Notes: generated from the letters alone by a model not told the origin. 64,000 nt of DNA from Melampsora larici-populina 98AG31 (GCF_000204055.1 NW_006768846.1:248001-312000), one strand, 5' to 3'; positions 27,154 through 40,413 are shown, counted from the first letter of the stretch. Numbers and translations are program-made.

Positions 27154-28213
27154 CACAGGGGCCAAAATTGATGCTCACATACATGTGAGCATTGTAGACT
27201 TTTTTGAATTCTCCAAAAAAGATTCATTTTCTTTCAGATTCATTCAATTCACAATTTTGGTTGTGTTCAGGTGATCAGCCTGTGTTGCTCATATTTTGCT
27301 TGACATTTCTTGAGAAGGCTCATTTCCATCTTGGATGAGCAATAACTGAGTCCAGATGAGTACTCAGGATCAGCTCATGAGTCACTGTATACTCAGCAAT
27401 TTGTTCAAAATGAAAATGAGCACATGAACTATACCTTCCTCAGGCTTCATTTCTTATTGAAGAAGCCTGCACATGGGTGTCCCTTTTGAGCTGCTCAGCA
27501 AATACTCAGTGGCATCCCCTGGCTGAATCACTGATGGCCCAGACATTCCTCAGACTTCCTTGCTAAGGAAAGAAGCCTGATAAAAGAGCCATCCCATTTG
27601 CTCAGCTAATCCTCAGTGATGTTCCCTGGATAAAGCTGTTCACACTGAGGGGCTGAGATTAACTGAGCAGCCCCTCAGCCAATACTTTGGATCCTTCTGA
27701 TCCCAGGAATGCCCCTGAGGACTAGCTGAGCACTGGAATCCTCTGGATCCTTCTGATCTCAGGAATGCCACAGAGGAATAGCTGAGCAGCTCAGTTGAAC
27801 TGAGCAGATGGGCCTCAGGCTTCATTCCGGAGACATGAAGCTTGAGGCAAGCCTGGCCCTCTGGGATCTGTCCAAGGGATTCTGCAGACACTTAGCTAAG
27901 GGAATACTGAGTTCAGCTCAGCCCTTAATCTAATCATTAGTGGTGTCCCTTGGAACCTACTGAACCAGGGAATGCCGCTCAGGATCAGCTGAGATAAACT
28001 GAGCAGATGGATCAGCCCTTCCTCAGACTTTTTTGCTCAGGAATAAAGCCTGAGGAAGGCTTAGTTTGTCTGCTCAATTCCTGTTGATCACGTAATCAGC
28101 TGACAAGCAGAAAGAAATAGGGAAGTAAAGGGAAGTAAAATTGAACAAACATTGAAGAAAACACAAAAATTTCAACGCTCACACCTATGTGAGCATCAAT
28201 TTTTGCCCCTGTG
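27154..28213. mobile_element. 1060-bp CACTA-like (EnSpm) non-autonomous element
   Basis: The ends begin CACAGGGGC and form inverted repeats of 41 bp with about 4 mismatches (shared AAAATTGATGCTCACAT). A 3-bp duplication ATA flanks both ends (27151-27153 and 28214-28216). CACAG termini with a 3-bp duplication fit the EnSpm/CACTA group. The interior is rich in short CTCAGC/GCTGAG and CCTCAGGCTT-type motifs, like the subterminal repeats of that group, and has no transposase frame. Confidence 0.7.
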
Positions 28214-28431
28214 ATATGAGATGCACACCAGAATATTGGAGAGTGGAAATGGACAAGTGGAAAAAGGTTAATAAGGGCACATGATCCTTGGAGCTCCTAA
28301 AGCTCAAGTTTGCTGTAAGACCCTCTTTGCTGCCAGAGTGCTTGTGCTAAGCACTGGACTGTCACAGATTGGGAATGGGAATGGGAATGGACACTGTATG
28401 AATGAATTGGCATACAGAATCTAGTCAACAC

Positions 28432-29966
28432 TAGGGGTATGACCCGGCCCTGAAGTGTCAGGGCCGGCCCCAGGGCCGATTTAGGCCCGGCCTCGGCCAC
28501 GCAATACTCAAGGATGCTGCCGGGAAGCACCGGGCAGGCCCTGGCTCGGACCATCCCCTTGAAAGCGTGTTTGAGAGCTCGGGAAGGATGCTTGATGACG
28601 TCAATTTTTGCAAAAAAATGCCTCCATAAAGATTTTTTGCAACGGCCCGGCCCCGAGTAGCCCTGTACCTGGGCCTTTTTTGCTATCCCCAGGCTGGACT
28701 TGAGGCAGAGAAACCAAAGCCTTGTGCGACCCTTCTGGCCGGCCAGCGAAATTGGCCAGCCGCTGGTCATTTCACACGATGTACAGGGGCATTTCACATG
28801 TATTTGAATATCCCTGCGTGTCACACGCCTCCATCTGCCAAACTGTCGGATACACAACAAATAACAAATTCAGTCCATAGCAACACCAAACCGCACCAAA
28901 CTGCACCAAACCTTCCTAAATCGTCCTCATCCAATGTCCATTCAATCAGTTATAATCGCGTTTTCAAATCCCCATACTATACCTCACTACACCATATTGA
29001 AACTTTTGTCAAACGCACACAATGCGATGTGACTTCATGCGAAATAAAAACAAACGTTCAAAAACGAACGTTCCATTTGGTCTTGCCCGTCACAACACAA
29101 ATGAAGGAGCACTCCAACCAATAGGAATTGCTCGCCGATGATAGAACATTAAAATTAGAAATGTCTACTCGGGGACACATCCTTTAGAAGCACGTACACC
29201 CAAAGAGAAAACATTGAGTACAAACTGAAAACTGTTTTGTGAAATCTGAATCTCAGCATATGGCACAATTCATCTCCGCTCTGATTCGATTTCATTGTTC
29301 TCAAACCTTTTGTTTGAAGCTTTTTGTACCAGCTGGGCTACAGACAGAACTGGTCTTGCTTTTATTTACTCTTAAGCAAATCACCTCGTAGCACTTCGTA
29401 TCCGCCTTCCATAAAAGTGATTCTGTCGTTCTCGTACTCATCACTTTGGACCCTATTCATATAATCTTCAGCTTCAACTTCCGCACATAATGCTTGTCAA
29501 AGTCCTTATGTCACGGCTGGCCACATTATACCCTGATACCTATCAGGAATTAACGTTGAGCCAGCTCATATCATTTGTCAATTTTTCCGCGGATTTTTTA
29601 AAGAGGAATGACGGGGCACACCCGATGACGGCTCTCCATGGGCCTGTGGTAATCTTTGTTGTATTTCCACCTTTGCCACCTTCGCCAGAAGGGGAGTGCA
29701 TGGCGACCGTCAGTTCATTTGGGGAGATCACAATACACGGGACATTGGATCGGGCACATTGAAATGTGACTGCGTTGACGGATCTGTAATTACATATACC
29801 TATGGTGTCAGCTGTACTGGCCAGCGGCCAGCGGCCCGTGCTGGTCAGTAGGTTTGCACAGGGCTGCTACTGCTCACACTTGAGGCCCCGGGCTCGGCCT
29901 CGACCTCACCTACAAAACGCTTGGGCACACTTGGGCGGGCAGGGCCAGGGCCGGGTCATAGCCCTA
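28432..29966. mobile_element. 1535-bp hAT element, non-autonomous, 8-bp TSD GTCAACAC
   Basis: The left end is TAGGGGTATGACCCGGCCC; the inverted right end is TAGGGCTATGACCCGGCCC (one mismatch in 19). The exact 8-bp direct repeat GTCAACAC flanks the element at 28424-28431 and 29967-29974, which is the hAT signature. Inside both ends are clustered GGCCCGGCC-like subterminal repeats. The interior frames (28798-29124, 29490-29762) show no hAT dimerisation or transposase motif, so the element depends on another copy. Confidence 0.85.
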
Positions 29967-29974
29967 GTCAACAC

Positions 29975-31551
29975 CCAATTTGTCATGGCTTCTGCTTTAA
30001 CTCAACCAACTTCATCCAGCAAGTGCAGTGTGACTATGAAATCCATGTACTCGATTGGTTCAAGACACCATTTTGAAAAGCTGCAGGTCAAGTTTTCTCT
30101 TTGCAACAGTCAACACAAATATATCTTGCATGAGGAGTGGGTGCCCTCATGGCAACCACAGCAGAGTATCTGTTCTGCCTTCAAACTCGCACATCCCAGC
30201 AAGGTAGGACACTGCCACCACATCTACAAGATGCTGTGCAGATGTCCCTTGGACGTCAAGACCATGTTCTGAGCTGGGGTGTCCGTCCAATCACTGGATC
30301 TTGGACAATCTGGTCACCCTTTGGCTCAACTCTGTACCTCAATATATATCATGGCTTTACAGGGGATTAAATGTCATGGAGGTATGGGCTTACAGGTTTC
30401 CCAAGCCCTGACCACACGTTGACATAACCCATTCCCTCAAAGGGTATGGTCATACACAGGTGTGATGTATGTACCCACGTTATTTTTGGACCTGGGCGGC
30501 TGGCTCTGTTGGCTCTCTTTTTTTCTTGCATTGAGCTGATGAGCACAAACGTTCATTTATAGCACACTTGACGACACAAGGTTCTTCTTGCCCAATACTG
30601 TTAAATAAAACGCTTTCAAACCTAGGTTCAGATTTTACAAATGAACTGAATTATATTTCAAAGCTCAATCAGGATGGTTATTGAAGTCATTTTGGACCAA
30701 ACGGGTCGAGGCAAGCCTGATTAATAAGAGCTGGTGCCGAGATCGAACCGCCTGGCAGAACAACTGTGGTGTGCGATGCTACCTCATATTCACCTGAATG
30801 CGAGAAGACAGGGCACTTGACGAAATCTGAACCTTTGATAGATTTTCTTATCCCGAATTGATTGTTCACAAATCGTCCAATCGGCTGGATGTCGAGAAGT
30901 TGGAGCGCAAAGAGTCGTGCAGAGCAAAATATGTTCGCTTCATAAGCATTGACATGAAAACTTCAGCATGAGTGCATTTGTGTCTCACGTCGCTTGCTTT
31001 ACAGCGTCCATGGACGATGGATCGATCAACTGCTACGATGTTGAATAATGTTCATGAAGCCAATGCTGAGCTTTGCAGTCACAACATAGAACTTCATTCT
31101 TTATCGTGACTGGAAGAGCTTTGGCCGAAGTGGACAATATCGTGAGCTGGGCGATCGCCCAGTATCACAGCCAGCAAGGACCTACTCAGTCAAGTGCCAG
31201 TCCTCCGGGCCAATAAGGATTACCCTTTTATCCTTAATGAAAGAGTTACTTCCCTGATGGGTCCTGGGTCATTGTGCCTCTCTTCACCTCACTATAAGAG
31301 GCTTCACATAACGCATCACGGGCTTACGCGTGCTACTTTCCTAACATATTCATTTTGGTTCATTCAAAGGCTCCACGCGATTGCGGCTCACTGCAACACA
31401 TCTCAACTTGCCAAGTTGTCATCAAACGAGATCCTATTTATCATATTCATTCATTGCTTTCGAACTGCGCTACATTCTCATCTCCTATCCATAGTCTCCG
31501 CTTTTCAGAACATAACACGAGCTTTAGTCACTCACCCCAAACACCTACACG
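29975..31551. other. intergenic, upstream of the secreted-protein gene
   Basis: A minus-strand frame at 30687-30869 has protein-like composition but no partners or family. A TATA-like CACTATAAGAGG lies near 31281-31292 and pyrimidine-rich leader sequence runs up to the start codon at 31552. Confidence 0.4.
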
Positions 31552-33086
31552 ATGCACTCGACCAGTTACTTCCGCGTAGCAATCGCATATGCACTACCAC
31601 TTCTTGCCCAGGCATTCACAAAGGGCGTTGATCCATCTCACCCCCCTCACAAAACTGAAGAAGGGCAGACAGGCTACAACGATTGTGGAACCCAAGACTC
31701 TCCGAATTCTCAATGCCAGTAAGCTGTTCCGTTGAATACATGCTGACCAGGTGTCTAACGTGTGCGCACTTCTACCCTATCATACATCTCTCAGAAACGC
31801 TTGGGTCAACGGCATAGATGATGTAAGGCGCCATTCAACATACCATCCATTTGGTTTATATTAACTTCAGTTTCTTCACAGTTTTGTCTATTTAGTTCTC
31901 CAACCCATGCGGACGTGGGCAATTCCGAGCGTGTTGCTGTGGCCTATTGTACAAAGCCAGGACATGGTTCTCGTTTAATGCCAGCCGGAACCCTTCAAGG
32001 GGCACATTTTGTTCAAACTCCGCACTATGTCCAGATCACTGGCAAGGGTGATTTCACCAAACTGATGCTGCCCCAGGGAGATCAAGGTGGCGAGCTTGGT
32101 AAGCAAAATTTCAACGTGCTGCCTTGAGGCCGGATGGGTTGCTAACAATCAATTTTATTCATTGATGTCCAGATCCGCACGGTAAGCTCGAAACAAAACC
32201 GCCGTCCTTCGTCGCCCCCAACGTAGAATTCATTGTTGACCATTTTCCAACTTGTTATATTAGGTGCTGATGGTCTCGGAAATCCGATCGGTGGCTTAGT
32301 CTTCGGAAATGACCCCACGGGCAAACGCATCCAGTTTGCGGAGTGGACAGAATTTATTGCCGCTGACGAATTTTGCATTCGGTGCGCTTTTTCTTCATCT
32401 CTTCATTTCTCATTGAAAGCCAGCTCACGATTTCATCAATACAGAGCATGTTTTCCAACTGCCGATGGTCGCGCCCCAGATTATTGCAACGTCAGTAACA
32501 TCATCATAGTAGCTTGTATCCCAAGCACCAGCCTAACCCCCTATTATATGTCCAGCATATATATGATACTCAAGGGTGCGCTTGGAATATGCCTGGAAAT
32601 TACGACAATGGATTTGACTCGTGCAAGGCAGATGACGTAGAGCCAATGGGCGAAGTAAGTCCTTTCTCACAAACTTCGCGCGCTTCAGTAGGGTATGTTC
32701 TAATTTGAAAACGTCTTCAATCTGCAGTATCAATACAAAGGCGCCGATGGCAAATACACCACTTAGTTGCGTCACTTTTTACTTGAACGCGATCATTTCC
32801 TCATTGCAATCATAACATAATATCCTTACTAACCACGTCATTCATACAAAAATAGTCGTTGGTACCAGGGTCAAGTCAGTCATCCATCATCACGATTAAC
32901 AGATCTTCATTATTTAACCTTTTGCCTTCTGGTTTGTCACATCAGCCGAACCGTCCTGAGGCGCATCCTCCGGCTAAAACATCCCAATGTAAGAACTATT
33001 CTGCCGCCGCAATCAACTCAGGTGCCAATTACGGGCCCGCACCCACGACTCGTGTACGCGATCTCAAGTTTCTATATCCGCGATAG
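31552..33086 (+). CDS. macrofage activating glycoprotein-like secreted protein, 10 exons, 293 aa
   Basis: Exons: 31552-31718, 31795-31822, 31882-32098, 32173-32181, 32264-32381, 32445-32490, 32556-32654, 32728-32765, 32856-32874, 32946-33086 (882 nt, phases agree, stop TAG). Residues 1-22 form a signal peptide (hydrophobic core VAIAYALPLLAQAF). The body follows the pattern of the basidiomycete proteins annotated as macrofage activating glycoprotein: FCLF near the start, then GNSERVAVAYC, GAHFVQTPHYVQITGKGD, DPHGADGLGNPIGGLVF, EFCIRACFPTADGRAPDYC, HIYDTQGCAWNMPGNYD and a Pro-rich tail before a final Cys. Ten or more cysteines suggest disulfides. The biochemical role of the family is unclear; secretion or cell-wall association is inferred from the signal peptide. 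The DPHG motif depends on the 9-nt exon 4. Exon 8 ends before a weak donor (GTTGCG) that avoids an in-frame TAG, the least certain splice. Confidence 0.88.
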
Positions 33087-34473
33087 GCCAAAATAAACTG
33101 ATGCTGATTTCCTTCGATTCGAAAAGAACACGTCTGTCAAGCCCCGCCCTGCCACTGCCCCACAATCGAACCCTGGCACTCCATTGGAGCAACACATGTC
33201 ACGCAGCAAAACTCGTCGATCTACTTTCTAATTCATGCACTCTTAGCATCATTACCTTTCTGTCATTACCATCAACCATGTACACAACTTTTAGTTAACT
33301 TTATTGATGCAGTAATATGTATTCTTGAGCTCGCAATTAAACACTTTTTACACAAAACTCGTCAGGGCAAGCAAAGCCCGTCTTGCCACCAAGTTCAATA
33401 TTTTTGAGTTCACAAGGACCTTGCCCAACCATCATTTGTACCCATCATCCAATACATACTCAGACTTATAAGACTCCATCTTATATAAATCTATATCCAC
33501 TTCTGTTGAAAGTCACGTTGAAAGTAAAATGTTTTGACCATAAAGAAATTGCATCACAAACAAAGTAGGCAATTTTCACTCATCACATGAACAAATACCC
33601 ATGAGTGCGGCTAGTCTACCAATACCAACCTAAGGCTATGTGATTCTTATTTGGCTACTCAAACTTGCCTGAGTTGAATGAGTCTTACACCATATCACTG
33701 GGACTCACAGTTGCAGAACACCATTCGCCAGTTATAATTTTGAATTTGGGAAGTTATGTAACCAAGACCTGCCAATAAAATCAGGCTTGGCTGGAAAATC
33801 AGTGCCGCCCAATTGTACACATTTTTTGACGGCGAAAGGATCTTTTGAGCCGAAATCAGTAGCACTCAGGTACCCAATGTTCACCAATGGTAAATGATTA
33901 ATTGTTCCACACATCTTTCATTACAAATTTGGTATGCTTGTCACGACAAACTTCTCCTATGGTGAAGCAAACCGCAAGAATTATTCTCGCAAAGTATGAA
34001 CTCTCATGAATTCTGCTTCATACTTCAAAATCATACTAACAAATCGTGTCAAGTCTCAACCTATCCATATATTTATAATATGGCTCTGAACATTAAGTAA
34101 TAGGTTTAAGAAATAGTATTAAATCGCAAGCTGATCGACTTGAAGAATCCCTGTAAACATCAAAGATCATTGGTATTTCCCATAGAAATGATATACTCAA
34201 ATCCTATACCTTCACATTCATTCAAAGAACCAAAAAACACTCATTGTTATGTGTATGACAAGCTAAAGAACTAGATATATAACACAAAAGCTTTCCACAT
34301 CTCCATCACACAATCAAAAAAACTACGATTAATCATTGATATTACCAAGGTTATACATGCAAACAGGCCAATACAAAGTCGCACAAGCTGACCATCAAGA
34401 AAAAATACATGAAAGCATCAATCAATATATTCGATACACTCTTGATCCAAAAAGAAAGTACACACACAGTCAA
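33087..34473. other. intergenic, between convergent genes
   Basis: Holds the 3' flanks of the MAG-like gene (plus) and of the PHD gene (minus). Frames at 33383-33568 (plus) and 33732-33914 (minus) have no support. Confidence 0.45.
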
Positions 34474-37400
34474 TCATGATGTAGACGAAGGCTCAAGTTG
34501 ATGATGGCCAATTGGTAAGTCTGAACTGCCAGTAGCAGTACCACCAGAGCTTGCTTCTGGTTCGCGGTGATCCTTCTTTAGCGCACTACCACTACCTATC
34601 GGGCCAGGAGTGATGTTCTTGAAAATCTTGAGTGGATATTGAGGATGAGCTACAAATCCATCAGGTGGCACGATATGAGGCGGGGTATGTTGAGGGTGAG
34701 CGACAAAAGGGACAGGGTATTGAGGATGCGGTACAAAATTAGGTGGTAAGCTGATGGGATGTTGTGGATGAGGTACAAATGGGAGACGGTTCTGTGGATG
34801 AGCAATGATAGTGTGGGTCGGTTGTGAAGCAGTGGTCTTTGGTAATTCATTTGTCGAGTTGCTGGTGATTGAAGTAGATTGAGACGTCGAATTCGAGGGG
34901 GAGTTGCTACTCGGGAGTTTGATTTTGAACTTTTTCGTCCGCACAGGTACGACGGGCGTTGATCGGTCCTGCTTTGCCGGAATGCTGGTTTGTGTGGCAA
35001 GAGAAGCTGTGGCTTGGGATGCTGGTAGTGGGTTTGGTGTTTGTGATGATGCTACAGGTGCTAGGGATGCATCATCTGTGATTAAGTCGCCGGAATCCCA
35101 AGGACCCGCAGCGGAGGGGACCCTTTTTCGCACTTTGGGTTTCGTCACTTTCGACGTAGTAGCCTTGGAACCCGACTGTTCAGGTTGGATTTGCTGTGAC
35201 AAAGGGCTAGCCAAAGCCGGCAGGTTTTGTGACAAGTGATTTTTTGGCATAGTGGGTTTGTGACTGATGGTCGATGGGGAGGCGCTTGGCCGCTTTGTCT
35301 TCGTTGAAGGTCTGTTGGGTAGCAACGAGCCAGAGGGAGATTCGACCGAGGTTGATGCCAGGGCTGGTCTGGCCGATGGCTCACCCGACTCGGAGCCCAC
35401 GACGTGCGGTAGATTCTGCCGCGATATCACGCTCTCGAGGGTCGACGTATGGGATGTGATACTTGCTTGAATGTTTGACTTCGAGCTGGCAGTCAGCTTA
35501 GCTGCGCTTGGTCGTTTTGCCTTCGTCTTGTTGGATGAACGCACGGAGGATGGTGACAAATTTATGCTATCCGGCGAACTTGCCACGCTTGGTCGTTTGG
35601 TCTTCGTTTTACTGGATAAAAGGTGGGGTGATGAGAGGAATTTTACACCATTCAGTGAACTCTCCATGGCATCCGGTCGTGGCAGCGATGAGGTAAGAGA
35701 ACCTCCAAGTAGTGGCGCGCGTTGGAAAGTTGAGCCAGAAGCAGCCCCGGAAATACTCTTCCCATGAGGACCAGCAGATGTAGAAAGTTGTACCGCCAAA
35801 TTGGCGGGCAGAGCATTGGTAGCCTTGTCAGAAGTTGACACAGTATGACGAGCCGGCAATTTAAGAATCATCTTGGGCATCTGTGGTCTTTCAATTGGCC
35901 TATCAAGAGACGACAAAGGGGCAGAGACAATTCGCTTCTTAACGTTGGCAGGCCTGTTAGCTTTCTTGGGAAGCGTAGATGGATTTGTAAGAGGCGGCAG
36001 ATGGATGAGAGATACCTCGATCGGCTTGGAGGTTGAAGGTTGGGGGTTAGTGACCTTCTGTTCAAGTATCTCATCTGGGCGCACAGCTGCGCTCATACCG
36101 GGATTGTCTTGTGTAGAAGCTAGCTTTGAAGGATTGTCATCAACCCGTTTTGTATAAGAGTTCTTAGCTGCTAGATCGACTGAGTAGTCGTCGCGACGAG
36201 CTTTTTTTCGAGGTCGAGTGGCTCCATTGGTACCAGAAGCCTTATGTGGGGAGGTATCACGCTTCAATGAAGACGTTCCAGGTAAGGGGGCTTGAGGAGG
36301 TTTGGGATTAGTGGACACTCCGGGTAGCATTTCAACCATGGTTATAGCGGACTCTGTGTTGTTCACTACCGGTGCCTTCTGTTGTTTTCTTTTTACAGGG
36401 ACAATAGGCGACCCTGGACGTAGATCAGATGAGATCGTTGCAGAGGGATAAGCCAGTGGTTTAGAGTTTGTCGCAGTTGCATTACTCGGGCGCTTTGAAG
36501 TTCGAGGGCGTGGCGTAGTGTCTTGGGAAGGTTTACTCCGACCAGCTGAAGAGCCTTGTGTAGGTTTTTTAGATCTATCTACTAGGAGTAACATGGGATC
36601 TGATATCCCGCGATCTGAGGCGCAGCGATTATAAAGATGTGAGACTCTAAGGGGGCTTATGACTTCCTGACTCGAAGGGCTCCGGTCCGGTTGGTCCAGA
36701 TACTTTGTCCCTTTGATCCTGATACGTGTCGGTGCTTTGGAAAACAGACTGTCATCTGTATCTGCGTCAGCTGTGTCTTGATCAGACGGGTGTTGCGACG
36801 GTTTCGGAGACTTCGGAGACTCTATAGCTGCCCGAGAGGCTTCAGAAACTGCCACGTTGATATTGTCTTTGGCAGGAGGGTACGTGGTTTGGATTGGAAA
36901 CCCCCTAGGTTTCCTGATCACACCGGGAATCGGAATCGGAGTAGCTGATGTGGCAGGAGAGTGAGTTGCATCAGGGCGCGACGGTCCTTTCGATTGGTCG
37001 CCTTGAGAAACAGTGAGTGAAGGGGCAATTTTGGTTGCAATGTCAGCGTCGGATTTGGTCGCATGAGCCGTTGAATCCTGATTGAGCGTGGAGGAATTCG
37101 GAGTTGAATTGAGAGCCGAAGCATTCGCCAGCCGACTTGAACCTCTTGTGCCCACTCGAGGTGTCGAGATACGTGCACGTCGGCGGGATTGAAGTCTTTT
37201 GTCAGTAATCTGAGATGACAATTGAGTTGATCTTGTGTCGCGTGGAGGACTCGGACCCGAGTCTTTGCTGTCTTTATCTGCAACCACAGAAGCAGCTTGA
37301 AGAAGACAGGATAAATTCGGTTGCGGAGAGATATGAGGCTCCGGAGACGAAGAGCGGGATGAGGGCTGTGAGGCATCCCCCGACTGATAGATAAGAAACA

Positions 37401-39302
37401 AAGATTTCTAGTCAGAATGTATCGTCTTGACGAGAACAAGAGGCAGCTCACTATGCTACATCCGAGTCCATGTTGGCCCAAGACTACGGCATTCACTTTG
37501 CTAGGTGAAGTGGATGCATCTTCGCTTGTAGCAGCTGACGTTGGAAGGATGTCTTGACCTAGAACAGGCAGTCGTGGTGTTTCAGTCGTAGAGCTGATGG
37601 AAGTCAAGGGTGACGAGTCGCGAGTCCGATGAGTCAGCAATTGACTACTGTTATCATGACAAGATTAGTTGGATTCCGAAGCGCGTGCGCATTCGTCGAG
37701 GTGCAAAAACTGACGCATGATCCGAACCGCCAATTTTGCTCCAGAAATCAAGGATGATAATATTTTCGGGTACCTGGTATCTGACTCGATTAATAACCAG
37801 TTCCTCTACGTTTTTGGCCTTGATCCGCCTTTGAGAAGAAACTATGACATCAATGTCACCATCATTAGGAGTATACGGTTCTGTGACGTTGACTGTGACC
37901 GACTCTTTTGGGAATCTTCGACTCGGCTAGCAGAGCAGATGAAATCAGTCAAATAAAGACCTGAGTCAAGAAACGAGGAGGACTTACTGCAGCCTTCTCA
38001 GCATGTAATGGACACATCCATTTCACAGTAGATGGTGGCGGAGCGACAAGGGGCGGGTCCAGGCAATCCAGATGAAAGTATTGGTCGCACTCATCACAAC
38101 CCAAGATCTTGAGTCTTTTGGCAACAGAGGCACCAAGTCCGCATGCATAGCACAGAATCGTTTTACCATCGCGAGTTTTGATCTGATATGGATGGGGATC
38201 TTCCGCATAGCCTTTCACGCCACTAGAACCGAGACAGATGTATACTGATCAACTCGCGAAGGTCTTCGAAAGAGAGATAGAGATAGGAATGAATACCGCA
38301 TGACGTACTCGACTTTCTTTTTGGTTTTGATGCGCGATTGGTCAACAAAATCGCCCGTGTAAGGGTTTGTGGCGACTGTGAATCGAGCGTAGTGTCAATG
38401 CTGAGGATCATGGAAGATGATGACAAAAACACTCACCATTCTCATAGCGGTTCCTCAGTCCTTCGGGAAGCTTGAATACTTTAGGATTTTCGTTGTGCTG
38501 CTGCTGAATTAAGGCAGAAAAGATTCCAGTGGAAGTCGATGGGATAGGGGCATGTCGATCCTGGAATCAACGGATGTAGGCATATTGGAAAATTAGTCTC
38601 TTGCAGCGAAGGCTATGGTATAATCAACATGAAAGCATGAAGGACCATCTTTCATGAGAAGTGAAATAATCACCTGACTGGCATCACATTCACGACAATA
38701 CCAATGTTCTCCCGCTTCCTCAACCCCAGCCAAAGGTGGTTCCAAGCAAAAGGGGTGGAAAACGCGCGGACAGCCGTCGCAACAGACATAGAGACCAGCT
38801 GCCCCGCATGCAGCACAAAGATCGCTGCTGACCTATGGGCGGGATCAATTGTAAGAGAACGACAACAGAAAGTTTGTTCAAAGGAGTTGAGATGTGTCGC
38901 CGTGGAGTGTGTTGCTTACATTTGTCAGTTCGAGGCCCGCAGAAGGTCGAGCTGAGCTTGCAACCGCAGCTGTAGCCATTCTGCGAGAAGGACCTTTTCC
39001 ATTTCTAAAGACGTTCGAGTCGAATGATGATCAGGCTGAGAAACAATGACAGCAGACCATGAGGGGGTTGTATGACAGGGGTACGTGACAGACCTGTGCT
39101 TAACATTCGCTTTAGATCGCTTAGCACGACTCGTGGTGGCCGAGGCATTAGCAGTAGTGGTTGCGGTGGTCGGCTCAGGGTGTGGACGTTTGGTGGAAGT
39201 GAGTGGGAGGCTTGTGGACTCAGGAACGTTAGCCTTGGTGCAGGTGGAGGTGGGGAGGTCGAGTGAGGTGGATGAGTTTACGAGAGACGGTAAGTCGGAC
39301 AT
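34474..39302 (-). CDS. double PHD-finger chromatin protein (Rco1/PHF12-like), 9 exons, 1402 aa
   Basis: Exons (minus): 39094-39302, 38920-39004, 38674-38832, 38437-38560, 38297-38375, 37988-38222, 37715-37926, 37452-37647, 34474-37383 (4209 nt, phases agree). PHD1 spans about residues 104-148 ([16 protein letters not shown], then HPFCLEPPL, then HWYCREC). PHD2 spans about 243-292 (CYACG, then [17 protein letters not shown], then WMCPLH) after the conserved lead [15 protein letters not shown] first PHD, a spacer and an extended second PHD match fungal Rco1/Cph1 and animal PHF12, subunits of the Rpd3S/Clr6-II/Sin3 histone deacetylase complexes, so a nuclear role in repressing transcription within genes is inferred. 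After the segment [16 protein letters not shown] (about residues 350-365) comes a tail of about 970 residues encoded by one exon, Ser/Pro/Thr/Lys-rich and probably disordered, with KTKRPS-type and V(A/P)HPQ repeats. The start at 39302 is the first ATG of the open exon. Confidence 0.88.
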
Positions 39303-40413
39303 TGTGTTTGAGTGAGAGTGCGAGAACGACCGAGTTCACTGAGTGTAGTTACTGTAATTCGTAATTCGAAAGGGCAGAGGGATGGTCGGACAAAATTATG
39401 GATCGATTGAGGATGTAGTCGAATTGAAATCTTCCCAAGCAGTGCGAACAACTAAGCTGAGAATCGGAGACAAAGATAGAAACGGTCGTAAGTGAAGATT
39501 TTACAAGTTCGGGGTCATCCTAAGCTCGAAAGGCTGAATGAGTTATACCGAATGAAGCTGAAGAGGATCATCCACAATAAAGAAAGACATCAAGGGTAGA
39601 CAATCCAAGATAAGAGTAAGTCGTAAAATGAGATAAGTTTATCGATTCAGAAACAAAAAGATTAGTAACCGTATGCTTTACTTACCTTTGCCTTTGTCTC
39701 TTGTCCAAGTTTCTTTTTCTCCTTCTTCTCTTGCTTATATGTTTTGACTTCACTTCCTCAGCATTTCTAAATTACAGTATGTAGAATGAAGTTATGTAAG
39801 TGAAAGTGAATATGTATGCATGTAGTAGGTTGATAAAAGAGGTTGAAGTACACTAGCGATTTCTCAAATTGAGATCGTTTCAAAAATGCAGACAGTTGTT
39901 GATGATGCGAAATCGTAAGGAAAAGTATTCCTTCGAAAGGCGATGAGAATGACTGAGTGATGAGTAAAAGATTTGAACAATTACTCATTGAGCTGCCAAC
40001 CGATCGATGACCAAACTTGTCATCGAAACAAACGCAAATGACTCACAGTTTCAGGCTCAAGGAAGGATTTGATTTTTATCTTTTCTCCCTCCTTGCTGTT
40101 CGATGTGATGAGAGGTCTAAGATTTAGATATCGCGATTGAACTTTGACTTCAAACCAACTTCTTGAAGGCAGGCCGAAGATGAACAATGCTCTACTACGT
40201 GTAAGTCTCACTCTAGAACAGCAGCCGGACGATGAGTTGATAGGTTGTAGAAAGGAAAAGAAAAAGGTAAAGTTGATCAAGTTGAACTTTTCATTTTAGT
40301 AGCTTCAGTCACAGTATTATCGAACAATTCATCATCACCCATACAAAAAGATACTCAATACAGTCTGTCAACTCGCAACATTTGCATCATCTTCATCCTA
40401 TTTGTTGATTTTA
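39303..40413. promoter_or_regulatory. upstream region of the PHD gene, cut by the transposon
   Basis: About 1.1 kb between the PHD gene start and the left end of the element at 40423. Minus-strand frames (39767-39988, 40020-40280) lack support and probably lie in leader sequence. The promoter of the PHD gene must lie here unless the element supplies one. Confidence 0.4.

Noticed and set aside
30687..30869. Short minus-strand frame, or tRNA (GGTTCGATC-like word)
   Set aside because: The T-loop-like word is not in a stem that pairs, no cloverleaf can be drawn, and the 60-codon frame has no partner exon or known motif.
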